In this document: piece by piece, positions 12,351 through 29,003 of the stretch | Position numbering within the stretch: the stretch's first letter is position 1 | How the letters are laid out: each line of letters opens with the position of its first letter | Assembly (NCBI GenBank): GCA_964057225.1 | Contig: OZ059896.1 | Location: 10,292,001 to 10,356,000, forward strand | From: Auanema rhodensis | Taxonomy: Eukaryota; Nematoda; Chromadorea; Rhabditida; Rhabditidae | DNA length: 64,000 nucleotides | Direction of reading: 5' to 3' | Position numbers and translations under genes: made by a program | Notes under the pieces: generated by a model | Told to the model about the DNA's origin: nothing | The model's database searches: none | Seen by the model: the letters and a program-made list of their open reading frames with translations, nothing else

Positions 12351-12933
12351 AACATGGCCTGTTAGTTAGCAACTTTTTTTTCAAAAAAATGAAATCCCAT
12401 TTAGGTCCATGTTTTGTTAACAAAGTGGTAAGTGATTAGAATTATAGTCCTGACTAGTTTTTTTCTGTAATTAACCTTCCCTTCAGTCGTTCAATTCTTG
12501 TTTTTTATTGTTACGGCTCGAAGCCAATCCATCATTTTGTCTTTAATTCAGAATTTCTCAAGGAAGAACATGGAGTAAGCGCTCACCAAATCCGATTCCC
12601 TTGATTAACTGCTTCATTACTAAAGGCCACTTATTGCCTTATTACGTGTGAAATCTACGTGTATCATAGGATATTGTTGCCTATACACATATTCACTTAG
12701 GTTTTGTGTTTTCTAGCATGTTTTACTTGCAATATATAACATTGATAAATATATAATAATTTTACTGTTCATGTTACATATTAATATTCGCAAAGCAATT
12801 ATACCGCAGGAAAATTGTAAATACTGTTATATTTTCAAATATGACAACTGGGAAAAGTAGAACATTGATTAGATGTTTGGTGTATGACGAATATGAAGTT
12901 TGCTTTAGTATTTCATTCAGCATGATGCATATA
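12351..12933. other. Intergenic, convergent 3' ends
   Basis: Lies between the 3' end of the ZFC3H1-like gene and the 3' end of the SKP1-like gene. It is AT-rich with no supported exon and should hold both 3' UTRs. I see no HAT-repeat coding sequence that would extend the upstream gene. Confidence 0.5.
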
Positions 12934-13579
12934 TTAGTCATAATCTGCCCATGAGTATTTCATCTGACTTTGTTTCATTTCATCGGTACTCATGTCGTTC
13001 GGAATCATGAAAAACTCTCTCATCTCTTCAATAGTTTTGCCCTACAAAACGTACGAATAATATTATTAATAATGAACAACAACCTCGATCATATCGGCAA
13101 TTTTTTGGGTAATAACGTTAATTAAATTGGGTATCTCTAAATAATTAGCAGCCTAAAAATAATATAATTTTTAAAAATAAAAGAAAACTTACAGTTAATA
13201 TATTCATCAAATCCTCATCAGGTAAGTCTAGAAATTGTTTTTCCTTTTCCGATAATACAAATCGTTTGTGCATTGCAAGATCCGAAACTAAGGGAGCATC
13301 CGCATTCTCTATCATAAACTCAGTAACCTAAAATAAGCATATATTATATTCTAGTTTATCAATTCTATACTTTAACAAGCGTTTTTGCGTCAACAGCTAA
13401 TATTGGGATAACAGTACTTTCAAGAGCCTCATCAGATAAATTTAAGTTCTAAAATTAAATAAACTTGAGCAGTCTGAACCATGATTTACCTGAACCATAT
13501 TAGTTAATGTTAGTGACAATCTTAATGAATTCCTAGGAATTTTAATAATCTGTTCATCTTTGCTTCGCAAACTAATCAT
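12934..13579 (-). CDS. SKP1-like (SKR family) protein
   Basis: SKP1 proteins link F-box proteins to cullin in SCF ubiquitin ligases. The C-terminal half is clear: LTAANYLEIPNLINVITQKI, ADMIEGKTIEEMREFFMI, and a tail ending MKYSWADYD, where canonical SKP1 ends NQWCEEK. The N-terminal BTB/POZ half is divergent (SKDEQIIKIPRNSLRLSLTL, DALESTVIPILAVDAKTL). The linker normally found between the halves (polar DDD/PPPP region) is replaced by ADAPLVSDLAMHKRFVLS. Five or six exons have introns of about 40-45 bases. Length is about 170 residues, typical for the family. Nematodes carry expanded, divergent SKP1 families (skr genes), which fits. The start at 13579 is the first in-frame ATG of the exon; an upstream exon is possible. 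Confidence 0.8.
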
Positions 13580-14241
13580 TCATACAGCTATATCTAAATG
13601 ATGATAATGACAACTGAATATTTTATTTTAAAAACTATTCAAACAATTATAAATCAAATTCATACAATGTACCGACTGATACAGAAAAATGATGTTATGG
13701 AAGAATAAATTGACGATATAAATACATTATAAAAAATACTCAAAAAAAAACAGTGTACCTGATCGTTTTAAAAGGAAAGGTGCGGGAAGATAATAAGTTT
13801 CTTTATCGTTTCTTTCATATGTTGTTGGCGTGTTTCATAATTAATTTTATTAGTACTTTTGTAACAAAATACACACACACTCTCTCTTTCTCTTTTTCAC
13901 TTTATGTATTATATGAACAGGTCTCTCTCTCTCTGACTCTCTCTGACTCTCTCCCTTCCTTTCTCTCTTTCGCCTTATGTATTATATATACATGCATCTA
14001 TTTTTTATATATATATTACTCAATTAAATTGAGTTAAGAAAAGATTTATAATAATAGTTGTACCTAGTTATTTCATATTTTGAGATATGTCAAACAATTT
14101 GACATATTGTATAGCTTTCTTGATCTCTGAACAACTTTCTCAAATAATAATACTTGTTAAATCAGTAACTATTGTACGAAAGATAATTTATAGGTATAGA
14201 AATAAATATCTGAAGTATCTACAAAGAAAAATTTGTTAATT
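13580..14241. other. Intergenic with microsatellites
   Basis: AT-rich spacer. It contains the CT-rich tract annotated separately and short AT runs. A plus-strand open frame at 13753-14037 is an artefact of that low-complexity tract (runs of Ser/Leu/Phe) and is not called a gene. Confidence 0.55.
13868..13972. repeat. CA/CT microsatellite cluster
   Basis: An ACACACACAC run passes into CTCTCTTTCTCT, then CTCTCTCTCTCTGA repeated with small changes. This is a simple-sequence repeat with no associated gene. Confidence 0.85.
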
Positions 14242-15309
14242 TCATAAAATTGGCTTTTCAACAGAATTAACTCTGTAATATGTATCATCTTCTGGATTAT
14301 AATAACAGTCGAAATCCGCGTCGTATACCAAACCAGCTAATTGCACGATCCCTTCATTTTCACCTGATCTAGTCGATGATCTCATTTTCTCATGTCTAAA
14401 TCCGGATAAGCGATTTTCCCTAAATTAGCTATTTGTCTAGAAGTATCAAAACTTTCTTGGCTTACATATGTGAAACTGCATTTTCTCTAATTTTAGATAT
14501 ATTTGATGAATCATCCTAAATATTCATACTCATAAAAATCAGTTTTCTTTTAAACGCACCTGCTCCAACTGTCTCACTAAACTTTTACGTCTTCTTTGAA
14601 TAGTAGATGTAGTCGATTGCAGAAGACCGCTGTCATCTTCGTCAGATTTATCTTCAAATTCGTGAATGTGCAATTTATTCAACTTTTTCGTTGTTGTATC
14701 AAACGAATATCTATAAGAAATTGGAACCAATTATATATCATACGTTCTTAACATACTCTGAGCGACCAATACTACGCAACATTGCTAATTCTTCAGGATC
14801 GTCAATGGGGACCAAATTGGCGGTCTCAGTTCTTGCGAGTCCTGCGGATCGTCTCACTGAATCACAATAATTTTTAAAAAGTCTCTATTCTTGAAATTAC
14901 TGGAAGCTCTCCCATACAGAATTTTATGTGACGATGTTTGGACAGTTGTTTCTTCATCAGGAAGAGATGTAGTGTTTTTCATGTGCGACAGTCTGATCTC
15001 TGGTCCAGCTAGAGCAGACGATATCCGGGCTTGAAGAACTCTACTAACATATTCTGCTGAAAGCGATTGAAAATTAAAAAAAAAAACTTTTTTTTAACTC
15101 ACGGTCGGGTGTCATTGGTTTATGAAGAGGCTGATGCTGATCATTGAATTTATGAGGATATCTAGATTTCTTTTATAAAATGATAAAAAGTCGAAGGAAT
15201 ACCTCCGTTCATGCTTAGAAGGTGGAGCGCTTTGAACACGAGACCGTTCAAAAGAGGAAGTTATTCTTGAAGAGGACGAAGATGCTGATCCAACTCTTTC
15301 TTGATACAT
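14242..15309 (-). CDS. Unrecognised Ser/Arg-rich protein
   Basis: I do not recognise this family. Six exons joined by introns of about 41-47 bases give about 270 residues. The N terminus is Ser/Arg-rich (MYQERVGSASSSSSRITSS, then FERSRVQSAPPSKHERRYPH). A middle part may form a fold (AEYVSRVLQARISSALAGPE; NLVPIDDPEELAMLRSIGRS). An acidic-basic stretch follows (EFEDKSDEDDSGLL, QRRRKSLVRQLEQ), which could be a short coiled coil. The end is LVYDADFDCYYNPEDDTYYR and VNSVEKPIL. The chain stays in frame at every junction, so the gene is probably real. There is no signal peptide or membrane segment. It is likely a cytoplasmic or nuclear phosphoprotein; function unknown. Confidence 0.65.
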
Positions 15310-15910
15310 AGAAAACTATGTTCTGTATATAATATAATATTTATTTACATATATATAGATTTATTACAAAATTATCAATTGAATGAACGAAACACAAATC
15401 ATTAATGAAACCAAATATAAAATATGAACGAATATTTCTAAATTGTTACATGTTATGCAATACATTTCTTTTTCCTTTTCATACATACATATATTGTCTA
15501 ACAACAGAAGATATAATACAAATACGTAAACTCAAAATTGAAAAAAGAATATATAACAAAATTCCGAGGTTCTGAAGCTGCTGCTGTTGTATATTTCGCC
15601 TTCACATTACCATGACAACCATATGTAGCAAGTAAAGAAATAAAGGCAGTCTTCTAAGGTTGACTAAATGGGTGTTTTAAATTCGTTCAATGCTAAATCT
15701 TCAAGCGGAAAACTTGTGAATTTTTATGTCGAAATTGTGGCATATGTTGTAGGAGAATATAAATATAAGGAAATACAAATATACACAAACATTTACACTC
15801 CAAATTACATGATTCTGTTGTAAATAATAAAAACAGGGACACCAAATTACATTTTATATATAAATTCCGTATCTTATTTGAGCTGTTTATCTTCAAAGCA
15901 TACCTAAAAA
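15310..15910. other. Intergenic, no supported gene
   Basis: AT-rich. A minus-strand open frame at 15693-15896 has hydrophobic but featureless content, no family motif and no convincing splice partners, so it is left out. The 3' UTR of the MSP-domain gene must lie just below 15911. Confidence 0.5.
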
Positions 15911-16494
15911 CTAAAATGCGATAATGCCTGGAGATAATATAACCTTTAATCTATATTGGCCTTGGGGTGGTCCATAATGCTCATCCCAAACCCCACTAGG
16001 GGAACAACCCTCTGGTGCAGGAATGTGATAAACTCCAATATGATGATTAGCGGGGTCAGGTGCTCTACCGATAGGTCTGCAACAAACTTTTGCTTAAGAC
16101 GAAATAAGGCATTCATACAAATAAGTCAATCTAACAGGTACTGTAGAGCCAGCTTCTATTATAGTTATAACAGGTCGAATTCGAAACATGTCATTATTGG
16201 TGCATTTAACCTAAAAGGTATATATTAAGTATATGATGAAGTCCTTTCATAATGCTCATGGTAATAAAAATCCTACTTTTACGCACTGATTCGTATTAGT
16301 TTTATTCGTGATTTTCAGCACTGTATCAATTTCCTTCAAATAATTTCCCTCGAAACGTATCTGAATTTATAATTCTACCTATTTTCACAACTTTTTGAAA
16401 ATTCTATACTATCGAGTTTCCCTGTTTATAATTATTAAAATATTACTCTATCTTCAGGCTCAAGTGAAATAAACGCAGGCTTCAATGACCCCAT
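15911..16494 (-). CDS. MSP-domain (sperm-specific SSP-like) protein
   Basis: Major-sperm-protein domains form the motility filaments of nematode amoeboid sperm and also occur in small SSP proteins. Four exons give about 130 residues: MGSLKPAFISLEPEDR; IRFEGNYLKEIDTVLKITNK; then VKCTNNDMFRIRPVITIIEA and GSTVPVRLTYL; then PIGRAPDPANHHIGVYHIPA. The KITN..N..VKVKCTNNDMFRIRP core is the hallmark of the fold (K.KCT....FR.RP). The last exon has an unusual insert (PEGCSPSGVWDEHYGPPQG) before the final strand RLKVILSPGIIAF. A 40-base intron could replace that last strand, so the C terminus is uncertain. Expression is expected in the male germ line by family analogy. Confidence 0.8.
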
Positions 16495-16827
16495 GCACAA
16501 CCGACGAATTAAATTAATCTGTTCAAAATAAAACTAGTCGGAGTTTTTAAGATTATTTAACATTAATTGATGACTGATCACTTTTACAGTTTAGGTGCTT
16601 GAAACTTAATTTAATATTCCTTCTTTTGAGTAAAGTTTACTTTTCTCCATCTCCCTGAACTAGTTATATGGTATACGCAGGCTCCTTAGCGTGAAATTTC
16701 TAAGAACCTTACTGAGCGTGTGATATGCCTTTATTTATCTTGAGCACTTTCTTTACGAATTATTTTTCAAGCTATTTGAGCATACTATTTTTATTAATTA
16801 ATGTATCGTTTGTAGAGAAAAATCAGA
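16495..16827. promoter_or_regulatory. Divergent intergenic region (MSP gene / PRP18)
   Basis: Holds the 5' flanks of two genes pointing apart. An acceptor-like TTTGTAG occurs about 15 bases before the PRP18 start, compatible with spliced-leader addition. No other motif was recognised. Confidence 0.4.
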
Positions 16828-18216
16828 ATGGACTTCCTAGCAGCAATGAAAGAAGAGATGAATAAAAAAAGGAAACAGATTGAAGGGCTAACTGTCGAGG
16901 TATCTCAAACTTAAATAACATTTTTGTAAGTTATAATAGATGAATGGGGCTAAAGTTCTTAAAAGAGCGGATGTGCTGGAAAAAGAAGAACAAGAATATT
17001 ATGAAAAGCAGAAGCGGCTTAAAACTGAAGTTAAAATAGTTAGTTTTTGTTTACTACAAATCATTTTAAGTCATGTATCTTATATTTTTCAGGAACAGGA
17101 ACCTGACTGTAGTAAATCTCAAAAGCGAAAAGAGGCTGGCTCAAGCCAAGAAAATCCTGAGAATAAGTTGCCTTTGAGCGAAATTCATAAGCGACTCCGT
17201 ACAAGAGGACAGCCAATTATTCTTTTCGGTATGTATTGGAGTTAAGGCGTAAATTTTTATATATTTTTTATAGGCGAGAACGAACAAGATGTCCGGGATC
17301 GTTTGTTAAAAATAGAAATTGAACAACCTGAGCTGCAAGAGGGCTGGAAAAATGATTTGGAATCTGCTATGAAAGATGTGGATAATGACTTAGTTAAGGT
17401 TTGGTATTATTTAGTTTTATACACAAAAACTCTCTTCATCAGGAAGTAATAGAAGGATCTTCGGGAGAAAAGGGCAGACACGATGTCGATATTACAGATG
17501 ATACTTACACATGGGAGAAGATTGAGCATCAGGCTACTTTGCTTGGCCTAGGTAATGATTTATTAACCCTTGGTTTGATTATGTATTTTTTTTTCTTTTA
17601 ACAATTTTTTCTATAAATACTTTAAGGTGATGACGCAAATCGAGATTGTGAAATTGTTTATTCATTTTTCCAATATTTATTAACACGATGGGGTAAACAA
17701 TTGAATCAAAGGGATGATGAAGTAAAAAAATCAGCTGCTGGTCTGTTATTATTAGTTTCTTTGCAAAATAATTGAATTTAGGTAAGCATGAAGCTTCAAT
17801 TCACAAACAAACTGCCACTCATTTGAAACCTCTCATTACCTCTTTAGAAAAAAAAAATATCAACAACGATATTCGCCATCATTTGACAAAAATTTGCAGG
17901 TATACAGAGTTATAGTATTTTTTTAAACTTCGCGTACAATTTCAGAATATTAATTTTGGAACGAAATTATATAACGGCAAATAACGCTTATATGGAGATG
18001 GCTATCGGAAATGCTCCATGGCCTGTTGGAGTTACTCGCTCTGGTATTCATCAACGTCCCGGCTCAGCTAAATCATATGTCTCAAACATTGCCCATGTTT
18101 TAAACGACGAAACACAACGAAAATATATACAAGCATTCAAAAGATTGATGACTAGAATGCAGGAATATTTTCCTACCGATCCTTCGAAATGTGTGGAATA
18201 TACCAAATCTCAATAA
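16828..18216 (+). CDS. prp-18: Pre-mRNA-splicing factor PRP18
   Basis: PRP18 acts in the second catalytic step of pre-mRNA splicing in the spliceosome. Exon 1 begins [20 protein letters not shown], the conserved N terminus. A charged coiled coil follows ([19 protein letters not shown]). The PRP4-like (SFM) motif is [20 protein letters not shown] at about 17170-17226. The C-terminal Prp18 domain contains [20 protein letters not shown] and the conserved loop residues [19 protein letters not shown]. The last exon ends [20 protein letters not shown]. Total is about 340-350 residues, the usual animal length. Eight exons are separated by introns of 40-75 bases. Neighbours are on the opposite strand. 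Identification is firm. Confidence 0.94.
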
Positions 18217-18693
18217 AACAAAATAATCTTATTAATTACTGTTTCTCTGTATGCAAGATGAAATGATAATTAAATATGTATCAGGCAGTGGATATTACAA
18301 AAAAAATATAAAATACATTTATTTCAAACAAGCTTTGCGGAAGATTTGTTTTAAAATCTGGGATAATATTTAACTAAAAATTCGTAAGGGTAAGCAGTAT
18401 ATTCTCTATATTAATCTGTGGATAAGAGATTGGGTCTCTGAGTACTTGTTAAATGGTTAGTTTTTGGGATTTTTGAAGATATCACAATATACCTAATTAC
18501 ATCATTATATATTGGCTGGTTGAATTAAAGTAAACATGTACTATAATTCCACTTTGCGAAAAAAAGAACTCATAACTTATCATTTACGACATAAAATTAA
18601 GAAAAAGTGATTTTGATAATACCAGTAATATTGCTTTACAGAATATACGGGATGGATACATCAGCTCAAAAGTTCAAGCCAGAATTGCAAGCA
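18217..18693. other. Intergenic, convergent 3' ends (PRP18 / p38)
   Basis: AT-rich spacer holding the two 3' UTRs. The plus-strand open frame at 18607-18864 overlaps p38 exons in antisense and is not a gene. Confidence 0.5.
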
Positions 18694-20244
<1,551 letters not shown>

Positions 20245-20329
20245 TTCTGAATAAGAATTCAATATAAACAATGAGGATAAATCGAAGTAGAATGGATACA
20301 GAAACCATGTTAAATGAGGAAACTTATTA

Positions 20330-20341
<12 letters not shown>

Positions 20342-20394
<53 letters not shown>
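20342..20394. repeat. (ATT)n microsatellite between two p38 genes
   Basis: About 17 perfect ATT units. It lies in the spacer between the second and third kinase genes and reads AAT on the coding strand. Confidence 0.95.
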
Positions 20395-20532
20395 GGTAAT
20401 AAATATACATGAGAGATCGAAGATGAGATCATAAACAAATTACAAGCTATATGAGATAAAGTAAGCGCAAAATTTAAATAAATTAAAGACATTATAAGAT
20501 CTAATAAAAACTAAATAAAATCAGCGATTTAA

Positions 20533-22433
<1,901 letters not shown>

Positions 22434-22686
22434 TCTACCAATAAAGGCAATGACACCTAATTACCATACAATCATTTTGTCGCCTAGGAAGAACATATAA
22501 AATACTATTTTACGACGATTAAGGTATAATTAGAATCAACTTTTGTACTGAAAATTCAAATGTAAAATATTTTAAAACTTTACGGAAGGCATAACATATC
22601 AAGAAAATATATACATTTAAAAACAATAATAATTAAATTATTAAATATTCAAAAAATAACAAAATCTTATCACATCCATTTTAAGT

Positions 22687-24356
<1,670 letters not shown>

Positions 24357-24846
24357 ACTTTCAGATTGAGCCAATGGTGCTCTGTTATTGAAAACAGATT
24401 CCACAAACGAAACTGTAAATATATTTTGATCATTTTTATCGAATCACACAGGTCAATCAAAACAATATATCAACACTTCGCCTAAGCTCAAAATCATGTC
24501 AGGAACGTATGTACTTATACAGTGAAAGTAGAGTAGGAATTAATAAAAGAAGTAAAACCCTACCCTTTTCTTTGCGATGATACAAGCACGATGAGCAAAT
24601 ACCCATACGAAGTAGGATCTATAATTATATATTTCTCTAGCTAAAAAGAAACCGAAGAAACATTAAGCGCTGCTCGACATAAGTAGATTTTGTTGTCAAA
24701 GTAATAGGCTATTATGCAAACCGAAAAAAGTAAAAAATGTAGAAATTTAGAAAAGATGTTTCAACTCAATAAAAGTAATCCGGACATATACCTTTGAAAT
24801 TAATTAAAAGAACGATAAAAAATATTTATTCCAAATGTTTTTAAAA
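24357..24846. promoter_or_regulatory. Upstream region of the p38 cluster
   Basis: About 490 bases between the first p38 gene and the 3' end of the next minus-strand gene. It should contain the promoter of the kinase cluster. The first part, up to about 24410, may be 5' UTR or a further coding exon. No motif was recognised. Confidence 0.4.
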
Positions 24847-26314
24847 TTAGATTTGGCTATTTTCTCTATCTCGGAGTTTACTACTCCGAGATCTGTTTGA
24901 TCCTGCTCGATGTAGTGGCCCCATGCTTTTAGATCTTTTTTGAAAACTATCTTCTGATTGCCGTCTAGTGCTAACACTACTGTTCCTCTTGTGATCCAAA
25001 AAGCCTATACTGCCTTCAATTACTCCAGAATGATATCTAAATCAAATACAAAAGCGTTAAAAAAAACATAAAAAGCATAACCTGGCTAAGCTTGTAGCAC
25101 GTAGGGTATTATAAGGACTAGCTACAAATATGTTGCTCGGAGAGCGACCATGAAGTGAAAGCGTTGAGCAACCAGGAATTCTAAATTTCTGAGATACAGA
25201 TGAAACGATAGCAAAATAAGCATACACAGGAGGATAGAGCTTCATTTCATCATGAGGCCGAACGACAGACGAATGAGCATACGGATTTTCTAAAACAGGA
25301 TAAGCAGGAGGTGGCAAAGGCTGGTAAGGATGTTTCTCAAATATAGGTGCACATGTCTAGAAATAGAGGAATATATTTTCTTATACTTTATGAAGTACCG
25401 GATAATATGTTGTGATTGTGGTGAGTCGAGCTGGCTCATCATGTTTGCGAGTGTGATGCAGATAGAGTTTGAAAAACTGCAAATACTTGAAAAGGGGTAT
25501 TAGTGAAAATTAAGATACATTGGATGTAACAAGAGCATATATAAGAGATATTAAAGCTAGTAATATTCCCAAAAGAAGCAAGATTGGCCCAGCAATTTGA
25601 ATTGGAGGAGGTTTTTTTTTACGATCAGCTGACCATGTCCAAAAAGGAGAGTCATACATAACAAAAAAGCCCATGTAAACCTGAACATAAAATTTTTTTT
25701 ATTGTTTCAAAATATTAAAACAAACCATTAGCATGCCACCCAAAATCATAAATACACCAAAAGCTGCTGTACAAATTAACGAAGATGATCCGCGGAACTT
25801 ACTAAGAAAATTTAGTTTCATTCGACAAATTTTGAATCGAGAAAAAACTTGCTTTGTTCTATATGGAAAAAAACCAAAGTGAGCAGGATATAGAACGTCC
25901 CATCCCTTGGGATAATAATAAAAATAGGGATCTCTCTGAGCCATTGGTCCGAAATGCAAAACTCGCTGATTACCTAATAGTGCGAAACGTTTTTTTTAAA
26001 AAGTTGTGATATTGATGATACCTTTCCATTGAGAAGGATCTAATTCTCCAACTTGCACCATTTCATCCTTCTTGTGTGTTACTTGGTGTAACTTATCTAG
26101 ATTAAATAATGTTTAATGTGCAACAATAAAAAAAAACTTTGCGCTCTTCGCTTCTTTTTTTGGTGTTGCCGTTCCCCATGTTGAGTAAAAAACAGGTGGG
26201 TTCTCACTCTGTCTTGATGTGCAGCTCCACCAGGACCCGCAGATCGTCCTCGTTTTCCTCCTAGCTATGAATTAACAGTATGGAATAATATGGAAATTTG
26301 ATGAGTCATACCAT
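24847..26314 (-). CDS. Two-pass membrane protein with PPxY motifs, unrecognised
   Basis: I do not recognise the family with certainty. Exons give a basic N-terminal part (GKRGRSAGPGG; QHGERQHQKKKRRAQ), an aromatic segment (RDPYFYYYPKGWDVLYP), then two membrane segments: LICTAAFGVFMILGGMLMVY and IQIAGPILLLLGILLALISL. A long tail follows with LPPPAYPVLENPY and LYPPVYAYF, both PPxY ligands for WW-domain (Nedd4-type) ubiquitin ligases, and a Ser/Arg-rich end (RSKSMGPLHRAGSNRSRSS). The topology resembles TMEM200-type two-pass proteins, but this is only a resemblance. The start is unsure: 26314 is an ATG directly before a donor site. A separate open frame lies upstream at 26344-26550. A 39-base in-frame segment at about 25196-25234 could be an intron or coding. 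Confidence 0.6.
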
Positions 26315-26888
26315 TATTCAAGCGGAGAAGAATGCAGAGAATACTACGTTATTCTGGCAAACAAAAGACGAGGAGATTTCACATGCAGCTGAGTGTATGC
26401 TAGTTCAATTTTGTGTGATAGTAGTCTTATGCTTTGAAGAAACATATGGTTCATTTTGAGAAGAAGCTGAAGAAACAGTTGGCCTAACGGCAAATATATT
26501 ATCTGCTCCAATGCTAATCGAAGGTTTTGCTCCATGGACATTCCGCCCATACACTTTTAAACACCTTTATTGTTTTGTCCTCTTGTTAATTTTTCACTTT
26601 GAATTCTGTTATTTCTTTTTTTTCTTGACATAATTCATAATATTATAAAAAAATCGAATAGTAAAAATGCAAAATTATTTTAATAAATAAAAAATGCAAT
26701 AAATAATACACTATGAGTTCTTGGCTTAGTTACGGTAATGCGTCAAGCATGAAATGCTGTTCCGTCTTCATAATAATTATTCTTGTATTTTCAACTCTTT
26801 TTTTACATATATATTCTTCAATATATTTTTAAATATGCAATTAGTATAAATTGTTTTATCAGGGTTCACCTAACTGTTGGGGGAAATT
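26315..26888. promoter_or_regulatory. Divergent intergenic region (two-pass protein / ISP-1)
   Basis: Contains the minus-strand open frame 26344-26550, whose status is unclear: an alternative frame of the same exon also reads as plausible Ser-rich protein, so it may be a 5' exon of the gene below. The rest is AT-rich and probably holds the isp-1 promoter. A TTTTATCAG acceptor-like site at 26853-26862 precedes the isp-1 ATG by about 26 bases. Confidence 0.4.
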
Positions 26889-28073
<1,185 letters not shown>

Positions 28074-29003
28074 AGTGATTGTGTAGTCAATAGATTTAAT
28101 TTTTGTTCTACACTTAAGTAATATTCTGTATACGATTGTCTTAGACGTTTATAGAATGGATAAAGATAATTAGGTATTCCAGTTGTTATTAAGAAGTTAT
28201 CCTCCAAAAAATGAAAAATGCCAGAGAATAGCGTGATGACTGAAAATTATTTAAAATTATCGGTACACGCACAAAGATGACTATTGCTGTAGAACAAACC
28301 TTGATAAGGGTGCTGTTTGTTCAATCCTGCAAGTGTACACAAGAATATTGATTGTTGAAGAAACACTAGTTTTCATGAGCTTGAGTGGAACGAATTCAAA
28401 GCTTCAAATATGATTCATTTGTGTCTTGTTTCAAATATATTTTGGTTACCTATCCTCTCCCCATTCAACTCAGTTCATAAATGTAGAAACTTCCTTCCAC
28501 TTCTAATGTTGAACCAATATGGTGGCAACATGCTGATTGCTGATTGCAAGCAAGTATTGTTCGGTTTCGGTTGCTCACAATACTGACTATAGAAATGAAT
28601 AAATTTTATCCTGATGATACATCCAATGACCGTCTATAAACTAGAATATAATCGATAGACGTCACCCACTGTTTCCAATACCTGTTTTTATTCGTGTTTC
28701 GGTTGTTCCACATTTAACTAAATGCCCTTGTGCCTTCGTGCTTTATGCATTACAACCCTGTATACTCGCAATTTTTAAGATGTTTTAAGCATTACGTGGT
28801 CGAAATTGATTATTAACAAATTATTTATATTCAACAAAGCATTCAATATTTCTGTATCTCACACGGTTCATAGTGTCCTATTGAAAAGGGTTAGCGTTCG
28901 TATATAGTTAGTCACACTGTGTATTGATAGTCGTTTTTCGTATTTTCATCTAAGTCTATGTTCAAGCTTTTTTTTAGTTCTGATTTAGATTTTTTCTGTT
29001 GTC
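28074..29003. other. Intergenic between isp-1 and synaptophysin gene
   Basis: About 930 bases, slightly richer in GC than neighbouring spacers, with no open exon chain. It should hold the isp-1 3' UTR and the promoter of the synaptophysin gene. No tRNA or other RNA gene was recognised. Confidence 0.5.

Noticed and set aside
13753..14037. Plus-strand frame of 94 codons rich in Ser/Leu/Phe
   Set aside because: Product of the CT microsatellite and T-rich DNA; no family features.
15693..15896. Minus-strand frame of 67 codons
   Set aside because: No motif, no partner exons, AT-driven hydrophobic composition.
26344..26550. Minus-strand frame of 68 codons upstream of the two-pass protein
   Set aside because: A second frame of the same DNA reads equally well as Ser-rich protein; no way to choose, so not called as a gene.
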